Shown one piece after another: positions 1 through 11,300 of a stretch of 64,000 bases of DNA; the stretch's first letter is position 1, and the number at the start of each line of letters is the position of its first letter. This stretch comes from Limnomonas spitsbergensis. Lineage: Eukaryota > Chlorophyta > Chlorophyceae > Chlamydomonadales. Made by a program: the position numbers and the translations under genes. Below the pieces are notes generated by a model. The model did not search any database. It had not been told where the DNA came from and was given only the letters and a program-made list of their open reading frames with translations. The stretch covers positions 1,612,001-1,676,000 of the forward strand of contig JAYJMM010000122.1 in NCBI GenBank assembly GCA_037349105.1, given 5' to 3'.

Positions 1-975
1 GGGGTGTTCAACTTCGACATGCGCCTTTGCCCGAGGGATTTTTTTGTTCCATGTATCATACCCCTCGGTATATGACAGCGGTTTCCATCCTAGCATAGAT
101 TGAAAAGAAAAGAAAAGAGAACGCCGATGCGGCGTGGATTTTGGGAAGTACAGGTTGACGAGACGCCCAAGCCCCGGTCTGTATACCCTTAAAGGGAGAA
201 AGGGGCTATGGCGGGTCAGTGAGAACAGGGGGAGATGCTGGACGGCAGTCGGATGGACTGTTTTCAAGGTAACGGCGAAGTCGATGAATGGAATAGGCAG
301 ATTGGACAGTGTGAACTGCTAGTTGTTTGAGCAGTGGGGGGACGTTGAAGGGTGTGATACCAAGGACTGGAAAGAGGTGCATGATATCTTTATAGAAAAT
401 GCCAGAGCAACCAATGATGACGAGGTGAACATAGGGGTAGAGGATGTCTTTAGCAGGGGGGGGTAACAGATATGTAAGAGGGTGGGGGGCAGGAATGTGG
501 AGAGGGTCTATAACAGGTGTAGTGAGGTTCCATCCTGCGGAGCGAAGCAATTGTACTAACTGTGCATGTTGTGTGGATTTGTGGGACAGGCAGAATTGTA
601 GATTGGAGGTAAACCCGAGCTCAATAACATGGATGGTACAACGGTGTTGGAGGTCAAGAAGGAAGGCAGGGTCGGCAAGCCGGGCGGGAGGATAACTGTG
701 GAGATCGGCAATGGTAAGGCCTTCAATTAAGAGGAGATCAGGACGAAGGCGGCAGAGTGTGGCAGGGGGGACAGCGGGAAGCATCCATTGCGGGATACGG
801 GTGTCATAGACTCCTGGTGGGAGGGATGTAGCGGGTGTGGCATCCATAATTGTGAACATTCCACTCTTTGTGCCTCTGTGGAGGGAACGTTGGATGAGGC
901 AGAGGGCCTTGTTGTGTCGGGAGATATAAGAGGCCTGCATACGGGGATGCCTGCATCTTCCAAACATGTGTCCCT
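1..975 (-). mobile_element. 5'-truncated copy of retroelement B (3' end)
   Basis: This stretch is almost identical to 31306-32280, with a handful of substitutions seen by eye. The match stops abruptly at 975, where the copies diverge after a shared tccct. On the minus strand it is the 3' end of a non-LTR retrotransposon. Loss of the 5' part at one sharp point is the usual product of target-primed reverse transcription. The 3' terminus lies at or beyond the left edge of the window, so no target-site duplication can be checked. Confidence 0.85.
206..967 (-). pseudogene. C-terminal fragment of element B polyprotein
   Basis: An open frame of 253 codons matches the end of the 818-codon frame at 31511-33967, differing at a few residues. 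It holds the segment after RNase H: an RPD motif, a beta-strand-like IHVIELGF motif, and the tail with LGITPFN and RRYLEN. These resemble the restriction-like endonuclease region of Dualen-type elements. The fragment starts inside the protein at the truncation point and ends at the element's own TAG. It cannot give a functional product by itself. Confidence 0.75.
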
Positions 976-1284
976 ATATATCTTTGCTTATAGGGGAGGG
1001 CACACTTTTTCAGCTCGGATGCAGAGGCCAAATAGAAAACCAATGCTGCCACCAATTGTGGCTGATGCACCTGCCAATGTTTATTAGTGATGGTTAGCTA
1101 CACTCTGGCCTCCTAGTAGGAGTCCATAATTATGGCCAGGAATGCTGCTTGGCCCTTCGGTCTACTTTTTGGGGGTCTATCGAGCCTTTCACAGCCGCGC
1201 TCGGCCTGCCAAAGATGTTCCGACAGTAATGAGTACTGACTCAACAAAATACTAGCACCTACAAAATGTGGCCAATGCCCCTAC
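976..1284. other. Junction between B copy and macro-domain gene
   Basis: No complete gene is visible. The sequence downstream of the last recognised macro exon should hold the end of that gene. A possible acceptor near 1208 would give only a few codons before TGA. I cannot assign the remaining sequence. Confidence 0.4.
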
Positions 1285-2959
1285 CTGTGCCAAACATCGG
1301 CATGCTGGCGGTGCTCAGCCCCTCCTGGATCATCATGTCAACCACAGTCTTCACGCAGGCGTCATAGTCGGCGGTGTTGGGCCTTGATGCTTCGTAGGAT
1401 GGGGCCACAGAATGCAGGATGTGCTGCACGCCTTGCTCCAACAGGTCCCCTGATCTGGTCAACACGCCCTTGCCAGTGGGGACGCAGCCTGTCCGGCATG
1501 GAGGGGAAGGGGGGACAGTCTGCCAGTCAGGGGGATCAGGTAGGACAGTCTACCAGCCTGTCTGGGAAGGGAAGACAGCCTTCTGGGCAGGTGCGACAGG
1601 GCCAAGAAATTTAGCCAGAGAAGGGAGCAGAAGGCCATAGACACATCAGTGCCCATGGAAAAAGTGTAACATGGCTTTCAGCAAGTTGATTGGGAAAAGG
1701 TTCCCACCTCCCCACGTCCCCACCCCCCCACGTCCCCACCTCCCTGCACCACCATAATTTTGAGGCCATCCAGAAAGCCACCTCCCTGCACCTCCCTAAT
1801 ATAGAGGCCATTCACAACACCAATGCTGTCACGAATATAGTTGATGCACCCAAATGTTCCCAAAATTGGTATGCATGCTGGGCCTTCTCACCGCCCTGCA
1901 CCCGCTCCCACCGCACCTTCAAACTGTGTGTCCCGCACCATCTTGCTGTCATCTGACACCTGAGACCCTGCTGCCGATGCGATGGCCAGGGCCACCCCGC
2001 CCTGGTGCTGCATGTAGTTGTTGGCCGCGTTGACGAGCAGCTCACTGCGCTCCTCTGTGATCTTACCCTGCACCAGCGTAATGCTGCAGCATGGGCAATG
2101 AGGAGGCGTGTGAGGCTTGCATAGTTGCTTCGGGACATTTCTCCCCCCCATGCTGCAGTGCAATATGCCAAGCAGCATAGATAGGGTCATTCATTCAATG
2201 TAGATGTCTCAGCAGGCTGATAGTGCTTAGCTAAGGGGGCTGATGGAGGGCAGAAAGGGAAAAGCTGTGGGTCATGAGATTGAAGAGCACGGTTTCCACA
2301 CTGCAGCATCTGCTTGATTAATTTATGGAATTCTATGAATTGTTTGAAAAAGCACTCACGTGTGTAATGGGTGTCCGCTGTTTGGATGGTTCACGCTGAT
2401 AGTGGCCTTGACGAACCCTGGCAGGTTGCAGTGCCTGCTGGCTGCCGCATGCTGCTCCTTATTCATCGAGGTAACGCCCATGGGTGCCTCACTGCCGCTG
2501 TCATCCTGATCCTCGACCTCCACCTCGTCCTCCTCCTCCTCGTCCTTGATCTTGTTGCTCTCGGGGTCGTACTCGAAGCCCTTGAGCTTGGTGCCGCCCT
2601 CCGGCCGCGTCACCCATGCGGGGCAGTCGGTGCTAGATGCCAGGTCGCGCACACACTCGTTGATGATCCCAATGTTCTCCGGCAGGAACATGCAGTGGGC
2701 GTGTGCAGGCACCTGAAGAGGACGGGGGAGGGGGAGGGGGACGGGTCAAGCATTACCAATGGTGTGGCCAAGCCTTAATGAAACAACATGACAGATACAT
2801 CCGATTTCGAAAAAAAATTAAACAACTATGGAGTCTGCTGGAATCAGAGCACGCAATGATGGTGCAAGGTGACATTGGATATATATTGACCCCCCACTCC
2901 CCAGATGACACGTGCTGTATGTCCTCGGGCAGCTTCACTGCGATCAGACATATTGGCAA
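1285..2959 (-). CDS. Macro-domain protein, partial, four exons recognised
   Basis: Exons, 5' to 3' on the minus strand, are 2912-2959, 2360-2712, 1892-2083 and 1285-1454. All junctions are GT-AG and the phases agree (0, 2, 2, then 1). The last two exons encode a macro domain: a VNAAN motif, a GGVA-type loop, an SGDL segment, a strand with HSVAP, and a final strand ending FGTG. Macro domains bind ADP-ribose, and some hydrolyse it. The 353-nt exon before them encodes a region unknown to me with an acidic run (EEEEDEVEVEDQDD) and a segment rich in Cys and His. The start lies above 2960 and was not found; the end after 1285 is also missing, with a retroelement copy from 975 down. The intron 1455-1891 holds C-rich repeats resembling the donor region of the preceding exon. 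Family assignment is firm; whether the gene is intact is not. Confidence 0.75.
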
Positions 2960-4056
2960 CTGAATCACTACTCGCACTTGTGTTCCTCTTGGTGTGGGGT
3001 TCAGCTAAAATACAGCTACACTCCGGCCTCAGGCTGGAGGATCAAGGCATGCTACTTGGGCCTCCAGCTGAAGGCCTGTCAAAATTTGGGGCCAATGAGG
3101 CCTTTAACAGCTGCATGACGGACTGCCAAAGGTGGTTCGATGGTACCAATCACTGCCTGAAAAAAACACCATGCCGCCCTGCTTCCCACTTGCTGCCTTT
3201 GTGGCTGCCTGTATATGTGTTCTTATATAGGTGGTGTTATAATTCTAAACAATAATTGAGACTAGACAACTTTGTTTCACGCCGAGTGCCGTAGGGCCGT
3301 ATTGTTGTAACGCCGTACATAGTGTGCTGGACCCATTATTGTAAACAATTCGGGGCCCAAATCCGCTCGCCGTAATCCGCACGCCGTACTCACAGTGAAA
3401 TTCAGGTGCGTACGGCAGAGTTCAGCCTAGGCCCACCCAGCACTACCCACGAAAAATCTGCCTGAGGTACGTTCACACATGGGCCAATTGTGCGATGACC
3501 AATTGGTAGAGCAAGATTCGCAAATATTGAAGACATGTCTCCTACTGTTTGGGATGGTCATTGGCATGTGCGTGTCGGCGTACACCAGGCACGACTTGAC
3601 TGTGAATGCGATTAGGAACAAACACATCCGCGAAGTACGATCTCTGAAATGCGACGCTTGGCGTGGCGTCAGGATTTTGTCTTCGAAGCTCACTCGAAGA
3701 GACGCGTGTTCATCTGTTCACACGAACCGCTCCGTCCCACGCTTTTCGTGTTCATCTGATATTTATCACAACGTACTGTGGTCGTTAGTTCCACAAGTTT
3801 CCACACATCGCATGATCACAAGTCATAGCAATGTCTTCCTCCCCGCATGCCTTAGTCGGTATTGCAACCTCATCAACATGTTGCTCAAGTTCAAGGGATG
3901 GAGCTTTTCTACTAGTGTGCTAGTTGCCAAAGTATGCACGATGAGACACGAGTCGACGGCGGACATGCCGAGCAAGAGGTGATTGGAAATCATCGCTGCT
4001 GTGCTGCATGATTGTCCAACGTAAGTCTGAAACTCTGGATGTATGAACGGGATTAA
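2960..4056. other. No gene recognised; GCCGTA-rich patch
   Basis: The 5' exons of the macro gene may lie in the first few hundred bases, but I could not define them. Between about 3280 and 3420 the hexamer GCCGTA or a close variant recurs several times. A 167-codon plus-strand open frame (3479-3982) has no recognisable domain and is probably fortuitous. Confidence 0.4.
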
Positions 4057-4692
4057 CAGCCCGTTTCTGATTGGTGGAGGAGCTTGTTTCCTCCGTGGAG
4101 AAACTTTTCCTCCACCCGATCTCGCGGAACAGGTGTGGAGGATCGGGTGGAGGAACTTTCGAAAGGGTGGAGGAACGCATTATTTTCCGCGGAGGGGGGG
4201 GTCCGTCGGAACTACCGTATGTTGAACTATTGAGCTCATTGCCAGCGTGGCCGAGATAATTTCCGCGTCCTTTCCTTTCTATTTGACGATAATCGTAATT
4301 TCGTTTTTTAACGCTTAATGACTTTCCGGCGACTTGGCGTATATGGGGGCAGCAAAGGACGGCTCTTTCGATGATGGAGCGAGCGATCTACAGTCACACA
4401 AAACAGCGAGCGATCTACAGCCACACACAAATGTGATACTTCCATAGTCGGAGAGTGACAGAACGATATGCAGAAATGAAATACACTGCAAGTTAGAATG
4501 CACTAAAGAAATGAAATAGGCGGTAGGAACGAGCGCTGCAAAGATCTCCCGTACATAACTCCAACCTTCGCCATTCTTCCTCCATCTCACGCCTCGTGGA
4601 ACAGGGGTAGTGGAGGAACTTTCGGAGGCACTTTCGAAAACTTTCGCATTCTTCCTCCACACTTGTTTCCTGCACCAATCAGAAATGGGCTG
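4057..4692. mobile_element. Non-autonomous inverted-repeat element, PIF/Harbinger-like ends
   Basis: The left end begins CAGCCCGTTTCTGATTGGTG. The right end, read on the minus strand, begins CAGCCCATTTCTGATTGGTG and continues with similar GGAGGAA-rich sequence. Flanking triplets are TAA and GAA, a near match. The interior is full of GGAGGAA/TTCCTCC inverted copies and has no transposase frame. Its right half, in inverted orientation, resembles 36241-36575. Its ends match those of the element at 36802-37340, whose TTA target duplication suggests the PIF/Harbinger class. Confidence 0.65.
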
Positions 4693-6159
4693 GAAGCGAT
4701 ATTGAAGAATGGTCTTTATCTATATGAGGTGTGTTGTCTCACCAGTGGCGGTGGTGGTTACCGTCGTTAGCGTGTTTTTTCGCCTCAGAATCGCTTCATA
4801 TTATAGCGTGCGTTAGAAGGAGAAAAATCCAAAACACAAGGGCTATTGCGTCGCAAAATGCAAAGTGCAGAAACGCGTACTTTGGAACGTGCAAAGCAGG
4901 CAAACTGGGGGGCGGCGACAGGCAGTGCCATCCTATGGTCAGAAACGCTTGAACTCTGCTGCGAACTCGTCTGTTGCCAGTGAAGATGACAGCCAATCAG
5001 CGATTTGAATCTGGGACGATATGGGCGCGATATGGCTGGTAACCGACGACTTTTGTGTGATTTTTTTCGGCCACACCTCGATATGGACTCGATATCGAAT
5101 CCACTATTGCACAATGAACCACACTTCAATATGCGTTCGATATGAGCTCAATACGAGCGCATCCACACCTCAATATGGTCCACACCAAATCGTCCGCATA
5201 TCGATATTGACTTCTCAACGTGAACGCGCCCTGGCAGTCATTGCTCCGCATGCGCATGCAGCCTCTCTACAATAGCAACGTCGCCACAAGAGGGCTCCCT
5301 TTTCGCAACGCAAATCGAGGAGGTGAAGCCAATCCGGCACTTTCAACATCGCTGCGTCTAAAACGTTGAGGGCGGTGCGTTGTTGGGATCGACAGACGCC
5401 ATCGACGAGCATGCGCTCCAACCCATCCGCCAGTATCGATCCCTGTTTCAGCCTTGACACACGCGTCGTCCTTTGGCAGAGCCTCGGCCCAAGGTTATGT
5501 GATAGCCACGGTCACGGCTTGCACCAGAGCCCAGACCAGAGCCCAAACCACAGCCCCGACCAGAGCCCAGACCAGAGCAATACGCCTGTCTCTGTTTCTT
5601 TTCTTCCAACATCGGCATCTCCAGTGAATAGAAACGTGCCGAACGCGACCCGAGGAGGTGAAGACCTTCGGACACTGCCAAGTGCCAACGTCGCTTCACC
5701 CATAGAGGAGCGCACCCATTCCTCGACAGACTGCGACGGGCAGGCGCCCCAGCCCCTCCGTCAGCATCGATCCTTGCTACAGCCTCGACCCCTGCCTTTG
5801 CCACAACTTCGGCCCATGCATGCACATGCCAGAGCCTCAGCCAGAGACAGCACCCGATCCTGGCGTGTTTTTTCAGCTATGCCACGGGATATGGCGTGGG
5901 CTTAGGTAACTGCTTACTGTGCATGACTGGGCACACCGGCATGATATGACACATGCTCACATACACAGGGTTGGGCACGGGCTTATCAATGTGTCCCAAT
6001 GCTCCCCATGCATGTTGGACATGGCGTTCTCATGCTTAGGCATGGCCATGGTCATGGACACCCATCCACCACATCGGCCATGCCCTTGCTGGCTACACCT
6101 CGGCCCATGCACAGACGAGAGCCTCAGCCAGAGCTTTCACCATGCCATCTAATTTTCTT
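4693..6159. other. No gene recognised; short repeat patches
   Basis: From about 5020 to 5215 the motif CGATATGG or CACCTCAATATGG recurs on both strands. At about 5525-5578 a short array of AGCCCAGACCAG-like units occurs. The plus-strand frame 5366-5905 is low in complexity and resembles no family I know. Confidence 0.4.
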
Positions 6160-7031
6160 CAGTGTTGCCACGGGATTCAGTGCCACCATGGGGTTCAGTG
6201 CTACCACGGGATTCTGTGCTACCATGGGATTCAGTGCTACCACGAGATCCAGTGTTGCCACGGGATCCAGTTTTGCCACGGGATTCAGTGTTGCCACATA
6301 ATTCAGTGTTGCCACGGGATTTAGTGCTACCACGGGATTCAGTGCTACCACGGGATTTAATGATGCCACGGGATCCAGTGTTGCCACGGGATCCTGTGTT
6401 ACCACCACTGGATTTATTGCTGCCATGAAGTTCAGTGCTATAACGGGACTAGTGCTCCTACGGGATTCAGTGTTGCCACAGGATTCAATGCTACCACGGG
6501 ATTCAGTGTTATCACGGGATTCAGTGCTACCACGGGATTCAGTGTTATCACGGGATTCAGTGCTACCACGGGATTCAGTGTTGCCACGGATTTCAGTGCT
6601 ACCATGGGATTCAGTGCTACCACGGGATTTAATGATGCCACGGGATCCAGTGTTGCCACGGGATCCTGTGTTACCACCACTGGATTCATTGCTGCCATGG
6701 AGTTCAGTGCTATCACAAGACTCAGTGCTCCTACGGGATTCAGTGTTGCCACTGGATTCATTGCTACCACGGGATTCAGTGTTATCACGGGATTCAGTGC
6801 TACCACGGGATTCAGTGTTATCACGGGATTCAGTGCTACCACGGGATTCAGTGTTATCACGGGATTCAGTGCTACCACGGGATTCAGTGTTGCCACGGGA
6901 TTCAGGGATACCACGGGATTTTCACTGTTGCCACGGGATTCAGTGTTGCCAACGGGATTCTGAGCTGCCACGGGATTTTCAGTGCTACCACGGGACTCAG
7001 TGATGCCACAGAATTTTTCAGTGCTACCACG
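6160..7031. repeat. 18-bp minisatellite array
   Basis: Units of the form CCACGGGATTCAGTGCTA repeat with variants (GTTGCC, GTTATC, GTGCTA) for about 870 bp. Because 18 is divisible by three, several frames stay open on both strands (for example GFSATT repeats); these are not genes. The array ends where the retroelement at 7032 begins. One more unit fragment (CCACGGGATTCAGTG) appears at 15372, beyond that element. Confidence 0.9.
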
Positions 7032-7676
7032 GGTGTCACGGTATAATGCAGTATACGTGCTAAAACCGTAGGAGCCGCTACTGCGGCCCCGGAGAGTCCG
7101 CAGCTTCCCTGCGGAGCCCCCCCTTTTAGGTTAGGAGCCCAGCTTCCCACTTTCGGGAAGGTCTGAGGCAGGATTCCCCGTACATTAGTAAATAGGGCTT
7201 GCCGGGACCTTTGAATCCCGACTTGCACGCTTGACTCTTACTTTGTCCCTTTTTGAAGGACAAACCTCTTCATGTAATCAGCACCGGCTAGAATCCCAGG
7301 ATACTAGCCTACGAGAGCTTGAAAGTTAGTACCTTACACTGCAGTCAAGTCAAGCACCACGAAAAGTGTTGACAGCATAAGCAAGTGACAAGCGAGCCCC
7401 ATCCAGATCACTGGTCATCCCCAGCCTACGTGATCTACGGCGCTCGCCCGGAAGAGCACGCGACCTACGGTGCCAATCCCTGACTACTCGTCCATCTGAG
7501 ACGACTAATCAGGCAAGCACTTCCAAGCAGATATTCACCTAAATAGACCAGGAGGCGCAAAGCCGACCAGGAGCTCTCGGCGTACCAGCTTCCAGCTGAG
7601 TCCGCCCGGCGACACAACCTACGGGACAAAGTCACCTCCGTCGCCGTTCCTTCGCAACCCCGAGCATCCCCGCTCT
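7032..7676 (+). repeat. LTR-like terminal segment, copy 1
   Basis: It matches 34563-35205 closely over its whole length and starts TGTCACGGTATAATGCAG. The shared part ends at CTCTCAG, so TG...CA ends as in LTRs are possible. A 21-bp perfect inverted repeat lies at 7241-7261 and 7681-7701; the second arm is absent from the other copy. Confidence 0.6.
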
Positions 7677-7701
7677 CAGTGTCCTTCAAAAAGGGACAAA
7701 G

Positions 7702-8382
7702 TGATTTTGCAGCCTGATCAGCTGCTTGCCATCAAGTTCCTCGCTGAGGGAAGCTAAGCTTGTCTGACCTGGATATCTTTTTGAATTATTTGCCTTGGAC
7801 AGCTTGGAAAAGCACCTCTGTCGCTGCATTCTGCTAGGGCTTTTCGTTCCAAATCAGATCTTGCAAACCCCGGCTGTGAAGAGCCTTGGGTAGAAGCTTG
7901 AAGATCAGGCTGTTGAGTTATAAACCCAGCTGATTATTGCCTGTGCACCGGGACTTGCCTTTGTGGTGGAGTGCAAATTCCCAAGTGTTGACAGAAGTGG
8001 ATCTGCGGATCAGTGATTAAGTGGATTGCTGAGGCCGAGATTTCAGTGGCCCAGAACTGTGTGCAGGCAAGACAGTCTGAGCAGAGGCGAGACGTGCGCC
8101 GAGGAGATCCGCAGGCGTTTTTGAGGATCGCTGTGAAGGATTGCTGTGCAGGTCACTGTCCAGGATCGCTGTGAAGGATCGCTGTCCATGATCGACTGGT
8201 AGCTGGCACAGCCGCACCCGATCGCTGTCCAGGATCGCTGTCCAGGATCTCTGTGAAGGATCACAGTGAAACGGATCAGGGAGCCGCGCGACTGACAACA
8301 CAGGGATCAGCAGAGCATCCCATGACGCGCAGAGGGCTCGGACGAGGCGGCACCGTGCGGGACCCCCCCAGGCTGAGCCTGC
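7702..8382 (+). other. Leader of the gag-only element
   Basis: No gene. From about 8118 to 8275 there are tandem short units around GGATCGCTGTGAA and GGATCGCTGTCCA. Confidence 0.5.
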
Positions 8383-11300
8383 ATGCGGAGGAAGGAAGGA
8401 ACCTTTGACCCAACCTCGGAGCCACCCACTGAGAGGTCGCAGACCGGTGGTGTTGGAGAGGGTAGCGGGCCAGAGGAACCTCCGGTGGACCTGCCTGTCG
8501 GGGCAGGGACACGGAGCAGCGAGGCCAAGATGGATCTCCAGGTGTCACACACAGAGATCGGCCGAGGTGAGCCAGTGCCCCAATCAACCCCGGATCTTTT
8601 GAGGCAGGGCCTGGAATATGCGCAGGGGTTGAAGCTGGGAGGAGGCACCCCTGAGTTGGTCTTGTATCCAGATACGGCAGTGTCGCACACAGAGATCGGC
8701 CGAAGTGAGCCGGTGCCCCAATCAACTCCGGATTTTTTGAGGCAGGACCTGGAATATGCGCAGTGGTTGGAACTGGTAGGAGGTACCTCTGAGTCGGCTC
8801 CAGATCCAGACACGGCTGTGTCGCAGCTTGGGGGCGCGAATCTATGCAGTGGGCCAGAATACGCGACGCAGAAGAGGCCGCTGGGAGTGGCACGTGCTGC
8901 GCGACGCATTAAAGAGGAGAGTGAGACGATGCCCCGTGGTGGAAATCAGATGATCAGGAAACTTGCAGATCTGCAGGCGGTAGAGGGAGCACAAGCCGCC
9001 ACCACTGAATGGCCCCCGGTAAAAAAGAAGGAGGAGCTGGCCCAGCCGGTAGGGTGGAAGAGGCTAGGGCAGTGGGCCACTGGAGTGTGGAAAGTTGTGT
9101 GTGACGCAGAGCAGGTGGGGTTGGGCAATCTGGCTGTGCTGGTTGGCACCGCAGGTCGCATGCCCTTGGAGGCATTGACCAGGCGTGTGGAGCAGCCAGG
9201 TAGTCAGGTGTCCCCCAACGGCTGGTCCATGTTTGATATCCTCAGCAGTAAAGGTGAGCCAAGTCACAGGCACCCGGTAGCTAGCGAGCAGATGCACCTG
9301 ATCAACTATATTACGACAGGGAGTGCCCGTCCACCCAGGCGGGATAGCCCGGTAGCTAGCGATCAGCTGCACCTGATCAACTGTTTTATGGCAGGGAATG
9401 CCTGTCCACCCAAGCCAGTGACACCTGTGGTGGCCGGTGGCTGCGAGCCGAGCCAGCTGCAGGTGCAGGCGTCACGGCTGTGCTTGCAGAGGGAGGCAGT
9501 TCCAGTGACACCTGCAGTGGCCGGTGGCTGCGATCCGAGTCACCTGCAGGTGCAGGCGTCGCGGCTGTGCTTGCAGAGGGAAGCAGTTCCAGTGACACAT
9601 GTGGTGACCGGTGGCTGCGAGCCGGCCCAAGTGCAGGTGCATGCGTCGTGGCTGTGCTTGCAGAGGGAGGCAGTTACAGTGACACCTGTGGTGACCGGTG
9701 GCTGCGAGCCGGGCCAATTGCATGTGCAGGCGTCACGGCTGTGTTTGCATAGGGAGGCAGTTCATGTGACACCTGTGTTGATCGGTGGCTGTGAGCCGGG
9801 CCAGCTGCAGGTGCAGACGCCACGGCTGTGTTTGCAGAGGGAGGCAGTTCCAGTGACACATGTGATGGCCGGTGGCTGTGAGCCGGGCCAGCTGCAGGTG
9901 CAGACGCCACGGCTGTGTTTGCAGAGGGAAGCAGTTCCTGTGACACCTGGGGTGGCCGGTGGCTGTGAGCCAGGCCAACTGCAGGTGCAGACGCCACGGC
10001 TGTGTTTGCAGAGGGAAGCAGTTCTAGTGACACATGTGGTGATCGGTGGCTGCGAGCCGGGCCAACTGCATATGCAGGCGTCACTGCTGTGCTTGCAGAG
10101 GGAGGCAGTTCATGTGACACATGTGCTGGCCGGTGGCTGTAAGCCGGGCCAGCTGCAGGTGCAGACGTCACGGCTGTGTTTGCAGAGGGAGGCAGTTCCT
10201 TTGACACCTGGGGTGGCCGGTGGCTGTGAGCCAGGCCAACTGCAGGTGCAGGCGTCACAACTGTGCTTGCTGAGGGAGGCAACGCATGTGACACCTGTGG
10301 TGACCAGTGCCTGCGAGCCGGGTCACCTGCAGGTGCAGGCGTCTCGGTTGTGTTTGTCGAGGGAGGCAGCCCATGTGACACCTGTGGTGGCCGGTGGTTG
10401 CGAGCCGGGCCAACTGCAGGTGCAGGCGTCACTGCTGTGCTTGCAGAGGGATGCAGCACATGTGCCACATGTGGTGACCGGTGGCTGTGAGCCGGGCCTA
10501 CTGCAGGTGCAGGCGTCACGGCTGTGCTGGCAGAGGGAGGCAGCTTCTGTGACACCTGTGGTGGCCGGTGGCTGCGAGCCGGACCAATTGCATGCGTGGG
10601 AGCAGAAGCTGAACCAGCAGGTGGCTGAGGAACCAGTTGGACCAAGTGAGGTCGAGGACCACGTGCACAGGCATGCGCCGGTGCGGGTGCAGATGCAGAT
10701 GCACCAACCAGAAGAGGATGGGCCTGTCACACCACCAGTGGCAGCAGCTCCTGGAGGGGTCTAGGTGCCAATATCAGAACCAGGGGCGGCCCAGCAGGCC
10801 AACAAACAGCTGGGGGCGCCAAAGAGTGAGGCAGGTGTGCCTGCAGCTGCCGGCAGCCCTAGGCAGTCCCAGGTCGAGGCCTCAGGACTGAAGGGGGGCC
10901 AGGCAGGCAACCTGCCAGAGGGGTTGGCCGTGCATGGTCCAACTGAAGGGGCAAGGCAGGTGATCCCGGGCACACGGGTAGCAAGCCCAACCAACCAGGG
11001 CAGTGCCCATGGGGAACACAAAGGACACTCACCCAAGCCAGTTGCAGCAGAGAATCCTGAGGGTTCAGAGGAGCAGGGAATCTCCGTACCCATGCTGAGG
11101 GAAAAGGTTAACTGGTACCGGCAGAAGCTTAAAGGAGTGGCCAGGCAGCTGTGGGTGGCCAGACAGCCAGTGTTGGCATGGAAGATGAGGATGACCAGGC
11201 AGTTGAGGATGGTGAAGCATCGCTTGGAACATGTCATACAGAACCTCCATGCGCTGCTGCCAACAGGCGAGGAGGAGGAAGAGCAGCAGCTGCAGCATGC

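Noticed and set aside
6142..7003. Long open frames over the 18-bp minisatellite on both strands.
   Set aside because: The unit length is a multiple of three, so absence of stops is automatic; the peptides are simple hexamer repeats.
6160..7031. CRISPR-like regular repeats (also at 49363 and 61375).
   Set aside because: Units abut directly with no unique spacers, and the surroundings are eukaryotic.
9674..10645. 323-codon minus-strand frame rich in Pro, Ala and Ser.
   Set aside because: It is the antisense shadow of the 87-bp coding repeat of the plus-strand Gag-like frame.
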